A stretch of 64,000 nt of DNA. It comes from an uncultured Odoribacter sp. Lineage in GTDB: Bacteria > Bacteroidota > Bacteroidia > Bacteroidales > Marinifilaceae. How positions within the stretch are numbered: position 1 is the stretch's first letter; every line of letters begins with the position of its first letter. Location: positions 1 to 64,000 of the forward strand of contig CALUKE010000012.1 in assembly GCA_944321165.1 (NCBI GenBank), given 5' to 3'. Both the position numbers and the translations under genes were made by a program. Under the pieces are notes generated by a model. The model had not been told where the DNA came from. It ran no database searches and saw only the letters and a list, made by a program, of their open reading frames with translations. Positions 7,117-15,971 of this stretch are shown here, in pieces.

Positions 7117-8355
7117 TCAACTGTCCATATCCAACATCTGGGCCAAGATAGAGATCGGATGCTCACAATGCTTTGAGGTTGACATTTCGATTTGCCATTT
7201 ACAGGTTTCACAATCAGTCACCACACAATCGACCTGAGCCTCCTCAATCTGCTTAAACAAAGCTTCGCCTATCCGTTGAGAAGTTTGATAATTTTCTTTT
7301 TTAAAACCATAAGTTCCGGCAATACCACAACACTGGGAATCCAATACCACCAATTCTACATTCGGAATCAACTTCAACAATTCGATGGAATAATAAGCCC
7401 AGCCCAATTTTTCCATGTGACAAGGCGTATGGTAAGCCACCCGCAGTTTTTTATCTTTTCGAAATTTCAATGCGATCTCCGATTGACTCAACAAGCGGTA
7501 AATATAACGAGTAGCCAATTCCACCCCGTTTCGGACATCCTCGTTTTCAATCCCCAAGAGATGCGGATATTCATCCCGAATCGTAAAAGTACAGGTTGAA
7601 GAAGTGGCAATCACCGGAATATTCTTTTCAATCACAGATTTTCGGATCGAATCCACATTGACACGAGCCTGCTTTTGAGCCTGTTTGATGAAACCGTTCG
7701 AAATCAGAGCAACCCCACAACATTTTTCCTTATCCAACAGACGCACCCCGACTCCCAATGCATTCATCACCCGAACCAGATCTTTTCCCAATTGCGGATA
7801 GTTATAATTTACATAACAACCATGGAAATAACTGACCTGTTTCGAAAAAGAAAGTTGTTTTGAAAGCTGTTTTTTATACCAGCTTTCGAAAGTTCCGAAA
7901 GCATATTTCGGAAATACACGCCGATGATCAATCTTCATCACTCCATCCAAAACCGTTTTCACCGGCTTCAAACCCAAGGTCGTATTCACAATCGGAGCCA
8001 GGGGCGTTGACAAAGTGCCGACCAGATCGGTATTTGCCAATACGAAATCCCGCAAAGTCGGTTTTTTACGGCTGAATTTAATCCTTGCCGCCTGAATAAT
8101 ATCCCCAATCCGAACATTGGAAGGACAAGCCACTTCACACCGCTTACAATTGATACAATATTTCAGACTTTCATCATAAAAGTCGAACTTTTTCAAACGC
8201 AGACGCTCACCATCCGGTCCCGCCTGTTTCGGTCCCGGATAATCAGGATTCACGGCTGCCACCGGACAATAAACAGTACAAACCGTACACTTGATACACT
8301 GTTCGAAATTATTGTCGCTCACATTGTGCTGCTGAAGATTCATCACCTCTTTCAT
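7117..8355 (-). CDS. glpC: Anaerobic glycerol-3-phosphate dehydrogenase subunit C
   Basis: The 412-residue iron-sulfur subunit that anchors GlpAB to the membrane and passes electrons to the quinone pool. Two [4Fe-4S] motifs lie near the N-terminus (CIKCTVCTVYCP and CINCKRCEVACP). Two cysteine-rich CCG domains follow (KCCGVAL and QCCGIAGTYG), as in heterodisulfide-reductase-like subunits. Its start overlaps the glpB stop by four bases, which indicates coupled translation. The gene order A-B-C is as in E. coli. Confidence 0.95.
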   Translation of the reverse strand: MKEVMNLQQHNVSDNNFEQCIKCTVCTVYCPVAAVNPDYPGPKQAGPDGERLRLKKFDFYDESLKYCINCKRCEVACPSNVRIGDIIQAARIKFSRKKPTLRDFVLANTDLVGTLSTPLAPIVNTTLGLKPVKTVLDGVMKIDHRRVFPKYAFGTFESWYKKQLSKQLSFSKQVSYFHGCYVNYNYPQLGKDLVRVMNALGVGVRLLDKEKCCGVALISNGFIKQAQKQARVNVDSIRKSVIEKNIPVIATSSTCTFTIRDEYPHLLGIENEDVRNGVELATRYIYRLLSQSEIALKFRKDKKLRVAYHTPCHMEKLGWAYYSIELLKLIPNVELVVLDSQCCGIAGTYGFKKENYQTSQRIGEALFKQIEEAQVDCVVTDCETCKWQIEMSTSKHCEHPISILAQMLDMDS

Positions 8356-9611
8356 TTACTTAAAATTTGTTCCGCTACATACAACGCCGTCAAGACAGAA
8401 ACTCCTCCGCCACAACCCTCCTTAATCGGATTAAATCCTTCCAGCAAAGCTCCTGCCACATACACATTTTTCAACATCTGCCCCCGATACAGTCCCCGGA
8501 AATCAGCCGTCGTCTTAACCCCAAAACCATGATAGGGCTGTCGGGCAAACACATTCAGATCATACCACTGATTTCGATGTGCCACAAAATCAACATCCAA
8601 ATCAAAAATCGGTTCATATACCCGATCAGGTGCAGCCACCAGTCCCTGGCTGAAATAGCTACCACTCGCCAAAATCACATTTTCAGCGACAAAAGGTATA
8701 TCTCCATGATTATACGAATAAAGACGCACGACTCTATCCTGCTCCTTCTCCGCCCGCAGAACCGTATCTCCCAACATATACACGCCCCCCTGATCCTGAA
8801 AACATTTCCGCAAACGTTGCTGGGTGCGAATACCCGGTACAGATGGAGGCAAAGTCGGCAACACCCGAATTTCCTTTCCAGTCTTCTGACACAGATATTT
8901 CAAAGTTCCCGTCTGCGTAATTCCCAACACTGCCGGCAATAGAATCACTTCCACATCTCCAGCCTCTCTTTGCAGGTCAAGCGCCAATAAGTCCAGGTTT
9001 TCTGTCTGATCAAACAAACGAGCAATATTTACCGAACGCATCTCACTCGGATTTTTCCGCAAATTTTCCAAAGCAGGCAAATGAATCAGATGAGATTCAC
9101 ACTCCGTTCCCCATTTACGAAATTCATCCACGACAAACTGAGTATAAAAATCCAGGAAACCAGCCACATTAAAAATAGCAACCTTCTTCCAGGGCAGACT
9201 ATTTTCCGATTCTGCCACAGCATACTCTTTCAAAGTTAACCAAGTCGGTTTCAAAGTACCCATCGGAGTTACCCGATAATGATTCTTTAAGGCACTTCCT
9301 TCCAGTTGAATCCCCCACTCTTCCATCAAACGCTCTGCTTTTGCGGTCAACTCATTAAACTTCACCACTCCCAATTTTGCATAAGGATGGGCAGGAGCCT
9401 GCGCCACAAGCTGGGCAACCGAAGTTGAAGGATGCGACACCGCCGTACCGTCCGGCAAAAAATTCAACAAATCCAAAGAACCGGAAGAAAAATGCAAAGC
9501 ACTTTGCCCCGAAGAGATGATAACACATCGCTGTCCGTGCCTGACCAGATAATTACCGGCCACCAAGCCAGACAACCCGCCACCTATGATAATCGTATCG
9601 AATTTCATCAC
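8352..9611 (-). CDS. glpB: Anaerobic glycerol-3-phosphate dehydrogenase subunit B
   Basis: A 419-residue flavoprotein subunit. The Rossmann dinucleotide motif IIIGGGLSGLVAGNYL opens the protein, and a typical C-terminal glycine-rich segment (CGGGVSVLTAL) closes the FAD site. It works with GlpA to oxidise glycerol-3-phosphate to dihydroxyacetone phosphate under anaerobic conditions. It lies 18 bases after glpA and overlaps glpC by four bases. Confidence 0.94.
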   Translation of the reverse strand: MMKFDTIIIGGGLSGLVAGNYLVRHGQRCVIISSGQSALHFSSGSLDLLNFLPDGTAVSHPSTSVAQLVAQAPAHPYAKLGVVKFNELTAKAERLMEEWGIQLEGSALKNHYRVTPMGTLKPTWLTLKEYAVAESENSLPWKKVAIFNVAGFLDFYTQFVVDEFRKWGTECESHLIHLPALENLRKNPSEMRSVNIARLFDQTENLDLLALDLQREAGDVEVILLPAVLGITQTGTLKYLCQKTGKEIRVLPTLPPSVPGIRTQQRLRKCFQDQGGVYMLGDTVLRAEKEQDRVVRLYSYNHGDIPFVAENVILASGSYFSQGLVAAPDRVYEPIFDLDVDFVAHRNQWYDLNVFARQPYHGFGVKTTADFRGLYRGQMLKNVYVAGALLEGFNPIKEGCGGGVSVLTALYVAEQILSK

Positions 9612-9629
9612 TATAAAATTTCTGAATTA

Positions 9630-11285
9630 CTAATTACCGGATTCAAGCTTTTCTGATTCATGCCGAAGCAAATCTGCTCCAAGCCCGCAAACACCTTCAT
9701 AAATCCAATTCGTATATTCACTTTCCCGCAAAGTGTCCCCCCAAGCAATCGGAGCCATTCCTTTCCAGCGTTCATTCAAGAAAGAGGCCAGATCCTCCTT
9801 GGCTCTCCGCGTACAATATTTATGCATACTACTCATCAAACCAGCGGCCCGACAAGCACAAAGTTCTCCCTGACAGGTTCCCATACCGACCCGAGTTCTG
9901 CGCCTCAAATCCACCAGATTATTCACATCCAATTCGTTCAACGCATATTTCACCTCCCCGACAGACACCTCTTCACACTCACACACCAGACTATTTTCCA
10001 AAGAAGTATTCCCAGATAATTTCTCTGCCAGATCTCCATGCCGGGCAATAGAAGAATTCCGGGGAGCCAAAGGCATTGAAATGATCTTCTTCCGGACTTC
10101 CTCCCGATCTTCCCGCGAACCGGGCAATTTTTCCGTAGCCGTTGAACATTCGGCTGTTATATTCAATTTCTTGCAAATCAAATCCGTTGTCCACTCTGCC
10201 ATCAAACGGTAGGTCATCAACTTTCCACCCGTAATCGTAACAAATCCCTGCAACCCATCCCGTTGAGCATGATCCAGAAGCACGATTCCCCGACTCACAT
10301 TCCGGCCACTGGGATCATCATCAGCTGCCACCAAAGGACGCACTCCTGCATAAGCCCGCAAAATACGGGTCTGAGCCAATATCGGAGCAAGCTTTTCACC
10401 TTCGCGCAACAACAAATCCACCTCTTCCGGAGTCACCAACATATGATCGATCTCCTCGAAAGGCACCTTGCTCGAGGTGGTCCCAATCAAAGAAATCGTA
10501 TCTCCAGGCACCAGGATATCCGCATCCGCAGGCTTACGACAACGGTTCAATACAATATTGTTCACCCGATGTCCAAATATCAACAACGCACCTTTCGCCG
10601 GAAGCATATTCACGGTAATACCGGCCAATTTCGCAATGTTATGTCCCCAGATACCACCGGCATTCACGACAACGTTCGCATAATAATTCTTAACTTCTTT
10701 CGTTTTATGATCCAACACCTTTACCCCGATAATACGATCCTGCTCACGCAACAACTCTGTCACTTCATGATAAGTCAGAATCTCGGCCCCATGATTTCGG
10801 GCATCGATCACATTAGAAGTTGTCAAACGGAAAGGATCCACAGCACCGTCCGGCACCCGAACGGCCCCGATAATCGCCGGATTCGCCGAAGGTTCAAGCC
10901 GCAACGCTTCCTTCGGATCAATCACTTCCGCTCGAATACCTGCCCGCAGACAAGCTTCGACAAATTTTGCCTGATACTGGATATCATCCTCCGGCAAACT
11001 GAGGAACAAACCATCCGTTTCTTCCACACAATGACTAGCAATCCGCCGAAGAATCATATTTTCCTTGATACACTCCTCTGCAGATTCCTGATCAGTTACC
11101 GCATAACGCGCTCCACTGTGCAACAAACCATGATTGCGTCCGGTTGCCCCGGTCGAAATGTCAAAACGTTCGATCAACAGCACCCGAATACCCCTGCGAG
11201 CACAATCCCGAGCGGTTCCGGCCCCCGTTGCGCCTCCGCCGATGACGATCACATCAAACGGTTTGGTCATATCATTTTGTTTCAT
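9630..11285 (-). CDS. glpA: Anaerobic glycerol-3-phosphate dehydrogenase subunit A
   Basis: A 551-residue catalytic FAD subunit. The FAD motif VIVIGGGATGAGTA is followed by the DAO-type GATGRNHGLLHSGARY segment. The C-terminal region carries a BFD-like [2Fe-2S] domain with spaced cysteines (VCECEEVS and GTCQGELCACRAAG); GlpD-type enzymes lack this domain, so it identifies the anaerobic form. First gene of glpABC. A terminator after glpR (11392-11425) separates it from the upstream regulator gene, so it probably has its own promoter. Confidence 0.95.
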   Translation of the reverse strand: MKQNDMTKPFDVIVIGGGATGAGTARDCARRGIRVLLIERFDISTGATGRNHGLLHSGARYAVTDQESAEECIKENMILRRIASHCVEETDGLFLSLPEDDIQYQAKFVEACLRAGIRAEVIDPKEALRLEPSANPAIIGAVRVPDGAVDPFRLTTSNVIDARNHGAEILTYHEVTELLREQDRIIGVKVLDHKTKEVKNYYANVVVNAGGIWGHNIAKLAGITVNMLPAKGALLIFGHRVNNIVLNRCRKPADADILVPGDTISLIGTTSSKVPFEEIDHMLVTPEEVDLLLREGEKLAPILAQTRILRAYAGVRPLVAADDDPSGRNVSRGIVLLDHAQRDGLQGFVTITGGKLMTYRLMAEWTTDLICKKLNITAECSTATEKLPGSREDREEVRKKIISMPLAPRNSSIARHGDLAEKLSGNTSLENSLVCECEEVSVGEVKYALNELDVNNLVDLRRRTRVGMGTCQGELCACRAAGLMSSMHKYCTRRAKEDLASFLNERWKGMAPIAWGDTLRESEYTNWIYEGVCGLGADLLRHESEKLESGN

Positions 11286-11312
11286 TTGCGTAGAAAATTA
11301 TATTTTCATCGA

Positions 11313-11380
11313 CAAAGTAACAAACAATTCAAAACTTTTCAAAACAAAAACGAAAGTATTTTTCAATAAAACGAAAATAA
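11313..11380 (-). promoter_or_regulatory. glpABC promoter region with operator-like elements
   Basis: The AT-rich region between glpA and the glpR terminator contains TTTCAAAACAAAA (11337-11349), which differs by one base from the two repeats at the glpT promoter, and a looser relative, TTTCAATAAAAC, 24 bp further on (11361). A weak -7 candidate on the minus strand, TACTTTG, lies at 11313-11319. Regulation by GlpR is inferred from the shared elements. Confidence 0.45.
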
Positions 11381-11391
11381 ATGAAACTTCA

Positions 11392-11425
11392 AGAATAAAA
11401 AAAAGGTCACAACAACGACCTGCTG
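11392..11425 (-). terminator. Terminator of glpR
   Basis: AGGTC (11404-11408) and GACCT (11417-11421) flank an eight-base loop. Reading the minus strand, the stem is followed by nine Ts. This ends glpR before the glpABC promoter. Confidence 0.7.
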
Positions 11426-11470
11426 CAACCCACCATTCAAGACAGTCAAAACCTGTTTATCCCAAAGAGC

Positions 11471-12244
11471 TCACACGACAGAAACCCGGATACCCAATTC
11501 TTCCAATTCTTTGACAATTTTAGGGGAAACACCTGCATCCGTAATTATATGATCCACCGCATCCAATTCACAAATTTTCCCAAACCCCCGACGACCGAAT
11601 TTGGAAGAATCCGTCAAAACGATAATCTTTTGAGCGGCCTCGATCATGGCCCGATTGACACTGGCCTCCATAAAATTCGTTGTCGTCAGGCCATACTTTA
11701 AATCAATACCGTCTACTCCCAAAAAAAGTTTGGTACAGGAAAAATTTTTCAACATATTCACGGCATACTCTCCCGTGACAGAAGTAGAGGTATGTCGTAC
11801 GGCACCTCCCAACTGAATCACCTCCACCTGTTGACAATTCAACAAGGCCATGGAGACATTCATGGCAGATGTCAATACGGTCAATTGCGAATCGGTCGGG
11901 ATACAACGGGCAAAAGCGAGAACCGTCGTACCGGAAGCAATAATAATAGCATCATTGGGTTTCAACATTTCGACCGCTTTCATACCAATGCGCTTTTTCT
12001 CTTCCGGGAACTGTTTTTCTTTTTCCTGAACATGCCTGTTAGCGATATAAGGATCCCGCTGTATGGCCCCCCCATGAGAACGATACAACAACTTTTTTTC
12101 TTCCAGCAATCCCAAATCTTTCCGAATAGTCACCGAAGAAACATTCAACTGCTGACTCAGATTATTCACTGAAACAATACCGTTCAACTTCAATAACTCC
12201 AATATTTTCCGATGCCTTTCCGACAACGACATGATCTTTTCCAT
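11471..12244 (-). CDS. glpR: DeoR-family glycerol-3-phosphate regulon repressor
   Basis: About 257 residues. The start at 12244 (MEKIMSLSERHRKIL) has AAAGGA six bases upstream; an in-frame ATG at 12265 would add seven residues. The N-terminal winged helix-turn-helix is of DeoR type (SVNNLSQQLNVSSVTIRKDL, then YRSHGGA). The C-terminal DeoRC sugar-phosphate sensor domain carries IIIASGTTV and FLGVDGID. DeoR members respond to phosphorylated metabolites; the setting next to glpABC and glpT points to glycerol-3-phosphate. Its likely operators are the TTTCGAAACAAAA elements. Confidence 0.85.
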   Translation of the reverse strand: MEKIMSLSERHRKILELLKLNGIVSVNNLSQQLNVSSVTIRKDLGLLEEKKLLYRSHGGAIQRDPYIANRHVQEKEKQFPEEKKRIGMKAVEMLKPNDAIIIASGTTVLAFARCIPTDSQLTVLTSAMNVSMALLNCQQVEVIQLGGAVRHTSTSVTGEYAVNMLKNFSCTKLFLGVDGIDLKYGLTTTNFMEASVNRAMIEAAQKIIVLTDSSKFGRRGFGKICELDAVDHIITDAGVSPKIVKELEELGIRVSVV

Positions 12245-12318
12245 TCCCAGTCCTTTAAAATTCACTTCAACAGATAAATCACCATCTCACGATCACTGAT
12301 GTTACCAAATGATGAAGA

Positions 12319-12326
12319 CAAAGATA
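12319..12326 (-). promoter_or_regulatory. glpR -7 promoter box
   Basis: TATCTTTG on the minus strand matches TAnnTTTG and would give a leader of about 70 bases before the start at 12244. The remaining sequence to 12419 is AT-rich with nothing else evident. Confidence 0.5.
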
Positions 12327-12419
12327 CAAAGAACTCATGGAAAAATGACAGTATTTGCACAAATAAAGTAATCTTCCTAAAACCACCGACTCCAATTCCC
12401 CACAAAAATATCCGTCATA

Positions 12420-12462
12420 TACAATGGTTTTGGTGTGTTGCCCACTTTCCAAAACCATTGTA
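12420..12462 (-). terminator. 14-bp inverted repeat after the metalloprotease gene
   Basis: Perfect 14-bp arms (TACAATGGTTTTGG and its complement) enclose a 15-base loop, 13 bases past the stop codon of the minus-strand gene at 12476. No T-run follows on either strand, so it may be a mRNA-stabilising hairpin or an inefficient terminator for the SusCD operon. Confidence 0.5.
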
Positions 12463-12475
12463 AACAGATTAAAAC

Positions 12476-15028
12476 TTATTTCAAGGCATTGTCTAATTCG
12501 AAATACAGATAATCGTAATGCACTTTATCATCCTCGCTCGCAGCATTCCGCTTATTCTTCAACAACTCTTTCAATTTTACCAACTGTCCGTAATAAAGAG
12601 TTTTAGAAACAATCCCCAGATCCGAAATTTTCGTATTAGCAGTCATGTCATGATTCCCATGGTGATGGGCACCATAACAACAACAGGGAAGAAAATCATC
12701 TTCATCCAAGCATTCGGAAGAAAATTCTTTCGGTTTTTCTGTTCCTTTTGTCAATTCCATTTCCTTCAACAGGCACTGTACATATACATACTGCAAATTA
12801 CGGTCATAACAATTCAACTTTTTTCCCTGCTCGGTTTTACTCCATACTCCCCGATACAGATCTTCCAGATATTCTTTCTGAGTATAAGGTTGATCCGCAT
12901 ACTTCGCATTCACTCCCACTTTTCCCAAAACAGAACTGTTCAACAGACTCCGAAGTATATTAGCCTGAGTATTTGCGATGATATCATTGTTAGGATCAAA
13001 TAAAGTCACAACCTCTTTGGGTGCCATCCAGTCCGGTTGTTTTTTAAATTCTTCAAAGAAGAACTTCACGACTTCTTTTTGTTTTTCACGAGTTACCGGG
13101 ACAAAACCTTTCTGCCCATCACCAGATACCGGATGATACAAATACAATCCTCCGATATAAGCCTTGCAATGATTCATGTAACGCAAATACTGTTTGATCA
13201 GCTCATTGTACAGTTCCTTGGTCTGATTATAAGAGCGATTTTCCAAGGCACTCCATTCCACCAGATGCTCCATGATATAACGCAGATTTTTTATTCCATA
13301 ACGGCTGGCCTTGACCGCATCGTCCCCCAAAGCTTCCGACTGGGAGGCCGGATCCAAAACGCCCAACATCTGCTGTTCGCCATAAGTATACATCGGATCA
13401 TCCGCTTTTTCCAATATCCATTTATTCAAAGTTTCATACTCATCTTCCGGAGTCACCGCGTCGTAGATCGGAGCATATCCCAATTTAATCATAAAAATAT
13501 CATAAACCCCCAAAAGTGGCGGGATCAAACGCACATCCTTGTCTTCCGGTTGTGCGACATAATTATTCCGGGCATAATCCATAATAGAAGTTGTTGTTCC
13601 GTATTTGGCCGTAAAAGAAGGAGAACGCAATGAATCCACCGGAATGGAATAAGAAGCTCTCATATTATGCATCAATCCCAAAGTATGACCAATCTCATGC
13701 GAAGCGACATAACGCAGGCTTGCCCCCATTGTCTCCTCATCAAAAACAGCTGCCCGGGCTTTGGGATCGACCTGTGCGGTCTGAACAAATTTCCAATTAT
13801 GCAATAATTTCAACACATCGTGATACATATAAACCGATGCCTGAATAATTTCTCCGGAACGGGGATCTGTCCAGGACGGTCCCATCGCATTTGCCACCGT
13901 CGTTGTCGCGTAACGGAAACAGGAATACCGAATGTCATCCGGATCAAACTCCGGATCATCTGTCGGGAAATCCCGGGCAATAATCGCATTCTTAAAACCA
14001 ATTGCCTCAAAAGCAGGCTGCCAATCTTCAATTCCCAACTTGATATATTTCTTCCACTTTTCAGGCAATGCATTATCAACATAAAATACGATCGGTTTGG
14101 CCGGTTCGACCATTTCTCCCTGTTTATAACGCTCAAGATCTTCGGGTTTCGGTTCCAGCCGCCAACGGTTCACATATGCGATTTTCTCACTTTGATCCTT
14201 ATCCGTAGAATATTGTATCTTACGATCGGCAAAATACCCCATACGCGGATCAAGCAAACGGGGTCTCATCGGCTCTTCCGGCAATTGAATCATCGACAAA
14301 TGAACGACAGCGGTAAAAGGAGTCCCGTTCACCGTATAAGCTACCCGGCTTTTCACCGAAATATTCTGGGGAAAAGCTTTAAAATCCAAGATAGAAGACA
14401 AATCCGCTTTAAAAGTTCCTTTCATTTTCTTCACACCAAACAATGCATCAAACGGAGAGGCAGGAATAAAAGGAGAAACCGGCTTTTCATCCGCACAAAA
14501 TAATTTAGTAGCATCTATTACCATCGCACTGGAATCTTTACTGAACGCTTTTATCGGGAAAGCCCGGATTACCGGTTTCAAATTATTCCTTTCCAAAGAG
14601 GAAGCAATGGATTCATCTTTATCACAAACAGCCTGACTGATCATTTGATGGAGGTAAACCTTTCCTTCATCACAACTCCATTCCACCAGCATCGGATCCT
14701 GCGGCATTTGCCCTGCTATGACATCCTTGTTATCACTAATCCCAGCCACTCTTCCTGCAAACAACATCGGTTTCCCCATCAAATTGACCGGAATTTCCAT
14801 ATAAAAAGTACCCTTCACCATATGCAAAGTGATCAGCCCCTTTTTTGTCTTGGCCTCCTTGGTAATCACTTTGTCATACGCTTTTTCATCTTTCTTTTCT
14901 TTTGAAAAGGCCTCGCTCAAAGCAGGAACACTTCCCTTTTTCTTCTTATTCTTCTTAAAATCATTTGCGTCAACCGAAAAAGAAAAAGCCAACACAAAAA
15001 TCATAAAATAAAAAAATTTGTTTCGCAT
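12476..15028 (-). CDS. Zinc-dependent metalloprotease, DUF5117/DUF5118 type
   Basis: An 850-residue secreted protein with a signal peptide ending near SVDAND and a lysine-rich linker after it. The metzincin zinc signature HEIGHTLGLMH lies at about residue 440, and the Met-turn SIMDYARNN follows at the usual distance. The N-terminal half matches the DUF5118/DUF5117 layout of large Bacteroidetes metalloproteases. It is last in an operon with SusC, SusD and a lipoprotein, so it probably trims proteins or peptides for uptake. A histidine-rich patch (GAHHHGNHD) near the C-terminus may bind additional metal. Confidence 0.87.
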   Translation of the reverse strand: MRNKFFYFMIFVLAFSFSVDANDFKKNKKKKGSVPALSEAFSKEKKDEKAYDKVITKEAKTKKGLITLHMVKGTFYMEIPVNLMGKPMLFAGRVAGISDNKDVIAGQMPQDPMLVEWSCDEGKVYLHQMISQAVCDKDESIASSLERNNLKPVIRAFPIKAFSKDSSAMVIDATKLFCADEKPVSPFIPASPFDALFGVKKMKGTFKADLSSILDFKAFPQNISVKSRVAYTVNGTPFTAVVHLSMIQLPEEPMRPRLLDPRMGYFADRKIQYSTDKDQSEKIAYVNRWRLEPKPEDLERYKQGEMVEPAKPIVFYVDNALPEKWKKYIKLGIEDWQPAFEAIGFKNAIIARDFPTDDPEFDPDDIRYSCFRYATTTVANAMGPSWTDPRSGEIIQASVYMYHDVLKLLHNWKFVQTAQVDPKARAAVFDEETMGASLRYVASHEIGHTLGLMHNMRASYSIPVDSLRSPSFTAKYGTTTSIMDYARNNYVAQPEDKDVRLIPPLLGVYDIFMIKLGYAPIYDAVTPEDEYETLNKWILEKADDPMYTYGEQQMLGVLDPASQSEALGDDAVKASRYGIKNLRYIMEHLVEWSALENRSYNQTKELYNELIKQYLRYMNHCKAYIGGLYLYHPVSGDGQKGFVPVTREKQKEVVKFFFEEFKKQPDWMAPKEVVTLFDPNNDIIANTQANILRSLLNSSVLGKVGVNAKYADQPYTQKEYLEDLYRGVWSKTEQGKKLNCYDRNLQYVYVQCLLKEMELTKGTEKPKEFSSECLDEDDFLPCCCYGAHHHGNHDMTANTKISDLGIVSKTLYYGQLVKLKELLKNKRNAASEDDKVHYDYLYFELDNALK

Positions 15029-15037
15029 ATTTTGAAT

Positions 15038-15928
15038 TTATAAAGATTGATCATTTCCTATAGCCTGAATATCTACTCCATACACCTCAGACAAACGATT
15101 TACCAGTAAATAATATTTATCTTTCAAACGGTCATACGGAGCGATCAATGCAGCCATTTCTTCCGCTGTATGCGTCGTAATCATATAGACAAACTGACTG
15201 AGATCCAATGTCTTGCTTGGAGCCATGCAATACGAGGTCCCATAATCCGACAATCGGTCCCGATCCCAGAAACCATACTTCTTCGGATCGATTTCATCCG
15301 GTTTCAAGGTATTGTTTCCATCTACCTGTTTCAGATTTATCCCGTAATAATCGTTACTGACATTCCAGAACGCGTCCGAAAGTTTCAACATGTCATTGTT
15401 ATACAAAAAATCCGCCCAGAAAACAGCCTGCACTTTCCCTTTCAATTCCCGCAAACTGTCGGCAGATATCTCACTGATTCCCGGACGTATCCGACCGAAT
15501 CCCAGAAAACTCAGGCCGGCGGTAGCCGGTTCGTCCAGATATACGGTTCCACTTTTTACAATGTACAGCGAATCCGCCATTAAAATTTTAAAGGGGAAAT
15601 AATGCTTTTTAAAATCATCCGTAAAATACTTGAAAAATACTTTATCCATATAAGTCAACCCTTCATTCAAAGCCGTCTTGCTGGGTTGTTCGATAAGGTC
15701 TACCGTCAAAGTACTACTCATATTCCATTTATAATCGGTCCATTCATAGTCATACAGAATAAATACCCCATACTTCTGATAAAACTGATAAATAAAGTGA
15801 TCCAAGGGTTCTTCACTATCTTCGACTTTATATTTGGGTTCCTCGACTTCTCCTTCTATCGCTTCTTCTTTATAGCAGGAGATCAGCAAAACAGCCAGTA
15901 AAATATATATCAATTCCTTTATTCTCAT
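15038..15928 (-). CDS. Lipoprotein related to putative zinc peptidase Mx1, motif lost
   Basis: About 296 residues. The start is probably MRIKELIYILLAVLLISC (15928), giving a lipobox at LISC; an upstream ATG at 15940 adds four residues. Size, lipoprotein nature and position directly after SusD fit the 'putative zinc-binding metallopeptidase' lipoproteins (Peptidase_Mx1) common in such loci. The C-terminal DLSQFVYMITTHTAEEM and YGVDIQAI segments resemble that family. Where an HExxH would be expected the sequence reads VFWADFLYN, and no HExxH is present anywhere. I infer a non-catalytic surface binding role. Family assignment is from memory of layout and is uncertain. Confidence 0.55.
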   Translation of the reverse strand: MRIKELIYILLAVLLISCYKEEAIEGEVEEPKYKVEDSEEPLDHFIYQFYQKYGVFILYDYEWTDYKWNMSSTLTVDLIEQPSKTALNEGLTYMDKVFFKYFTDDFKKHYFPFKILMADSLYIVKSGTVYLDEPATAGLSFLGFGRIRPGISEISADSLRELKGKVQAVFWADFLYNNDMLKLSDAFWNVSNDYYGINLKQVDGNNTLKPDEIDPKKYGFWDRDRLSDYGTSYCMAPSKTLDLSQFVYMITTHTAEEMAALIAPYDRLKDKYYLLVNRLSEVYGVDIQAIGNDQSL

Positions 15929-15971
15929 AATTGTAACCATTTAAATTATCATTTTTGATGATGCATGCACT

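Noticed and set aside
10263-11369. 368-codon open frame antisense to glpA
   Set aside because: Wholly within the antisense of a certain gene, with His/Arg/Ile-rich text typical of shadow frames.
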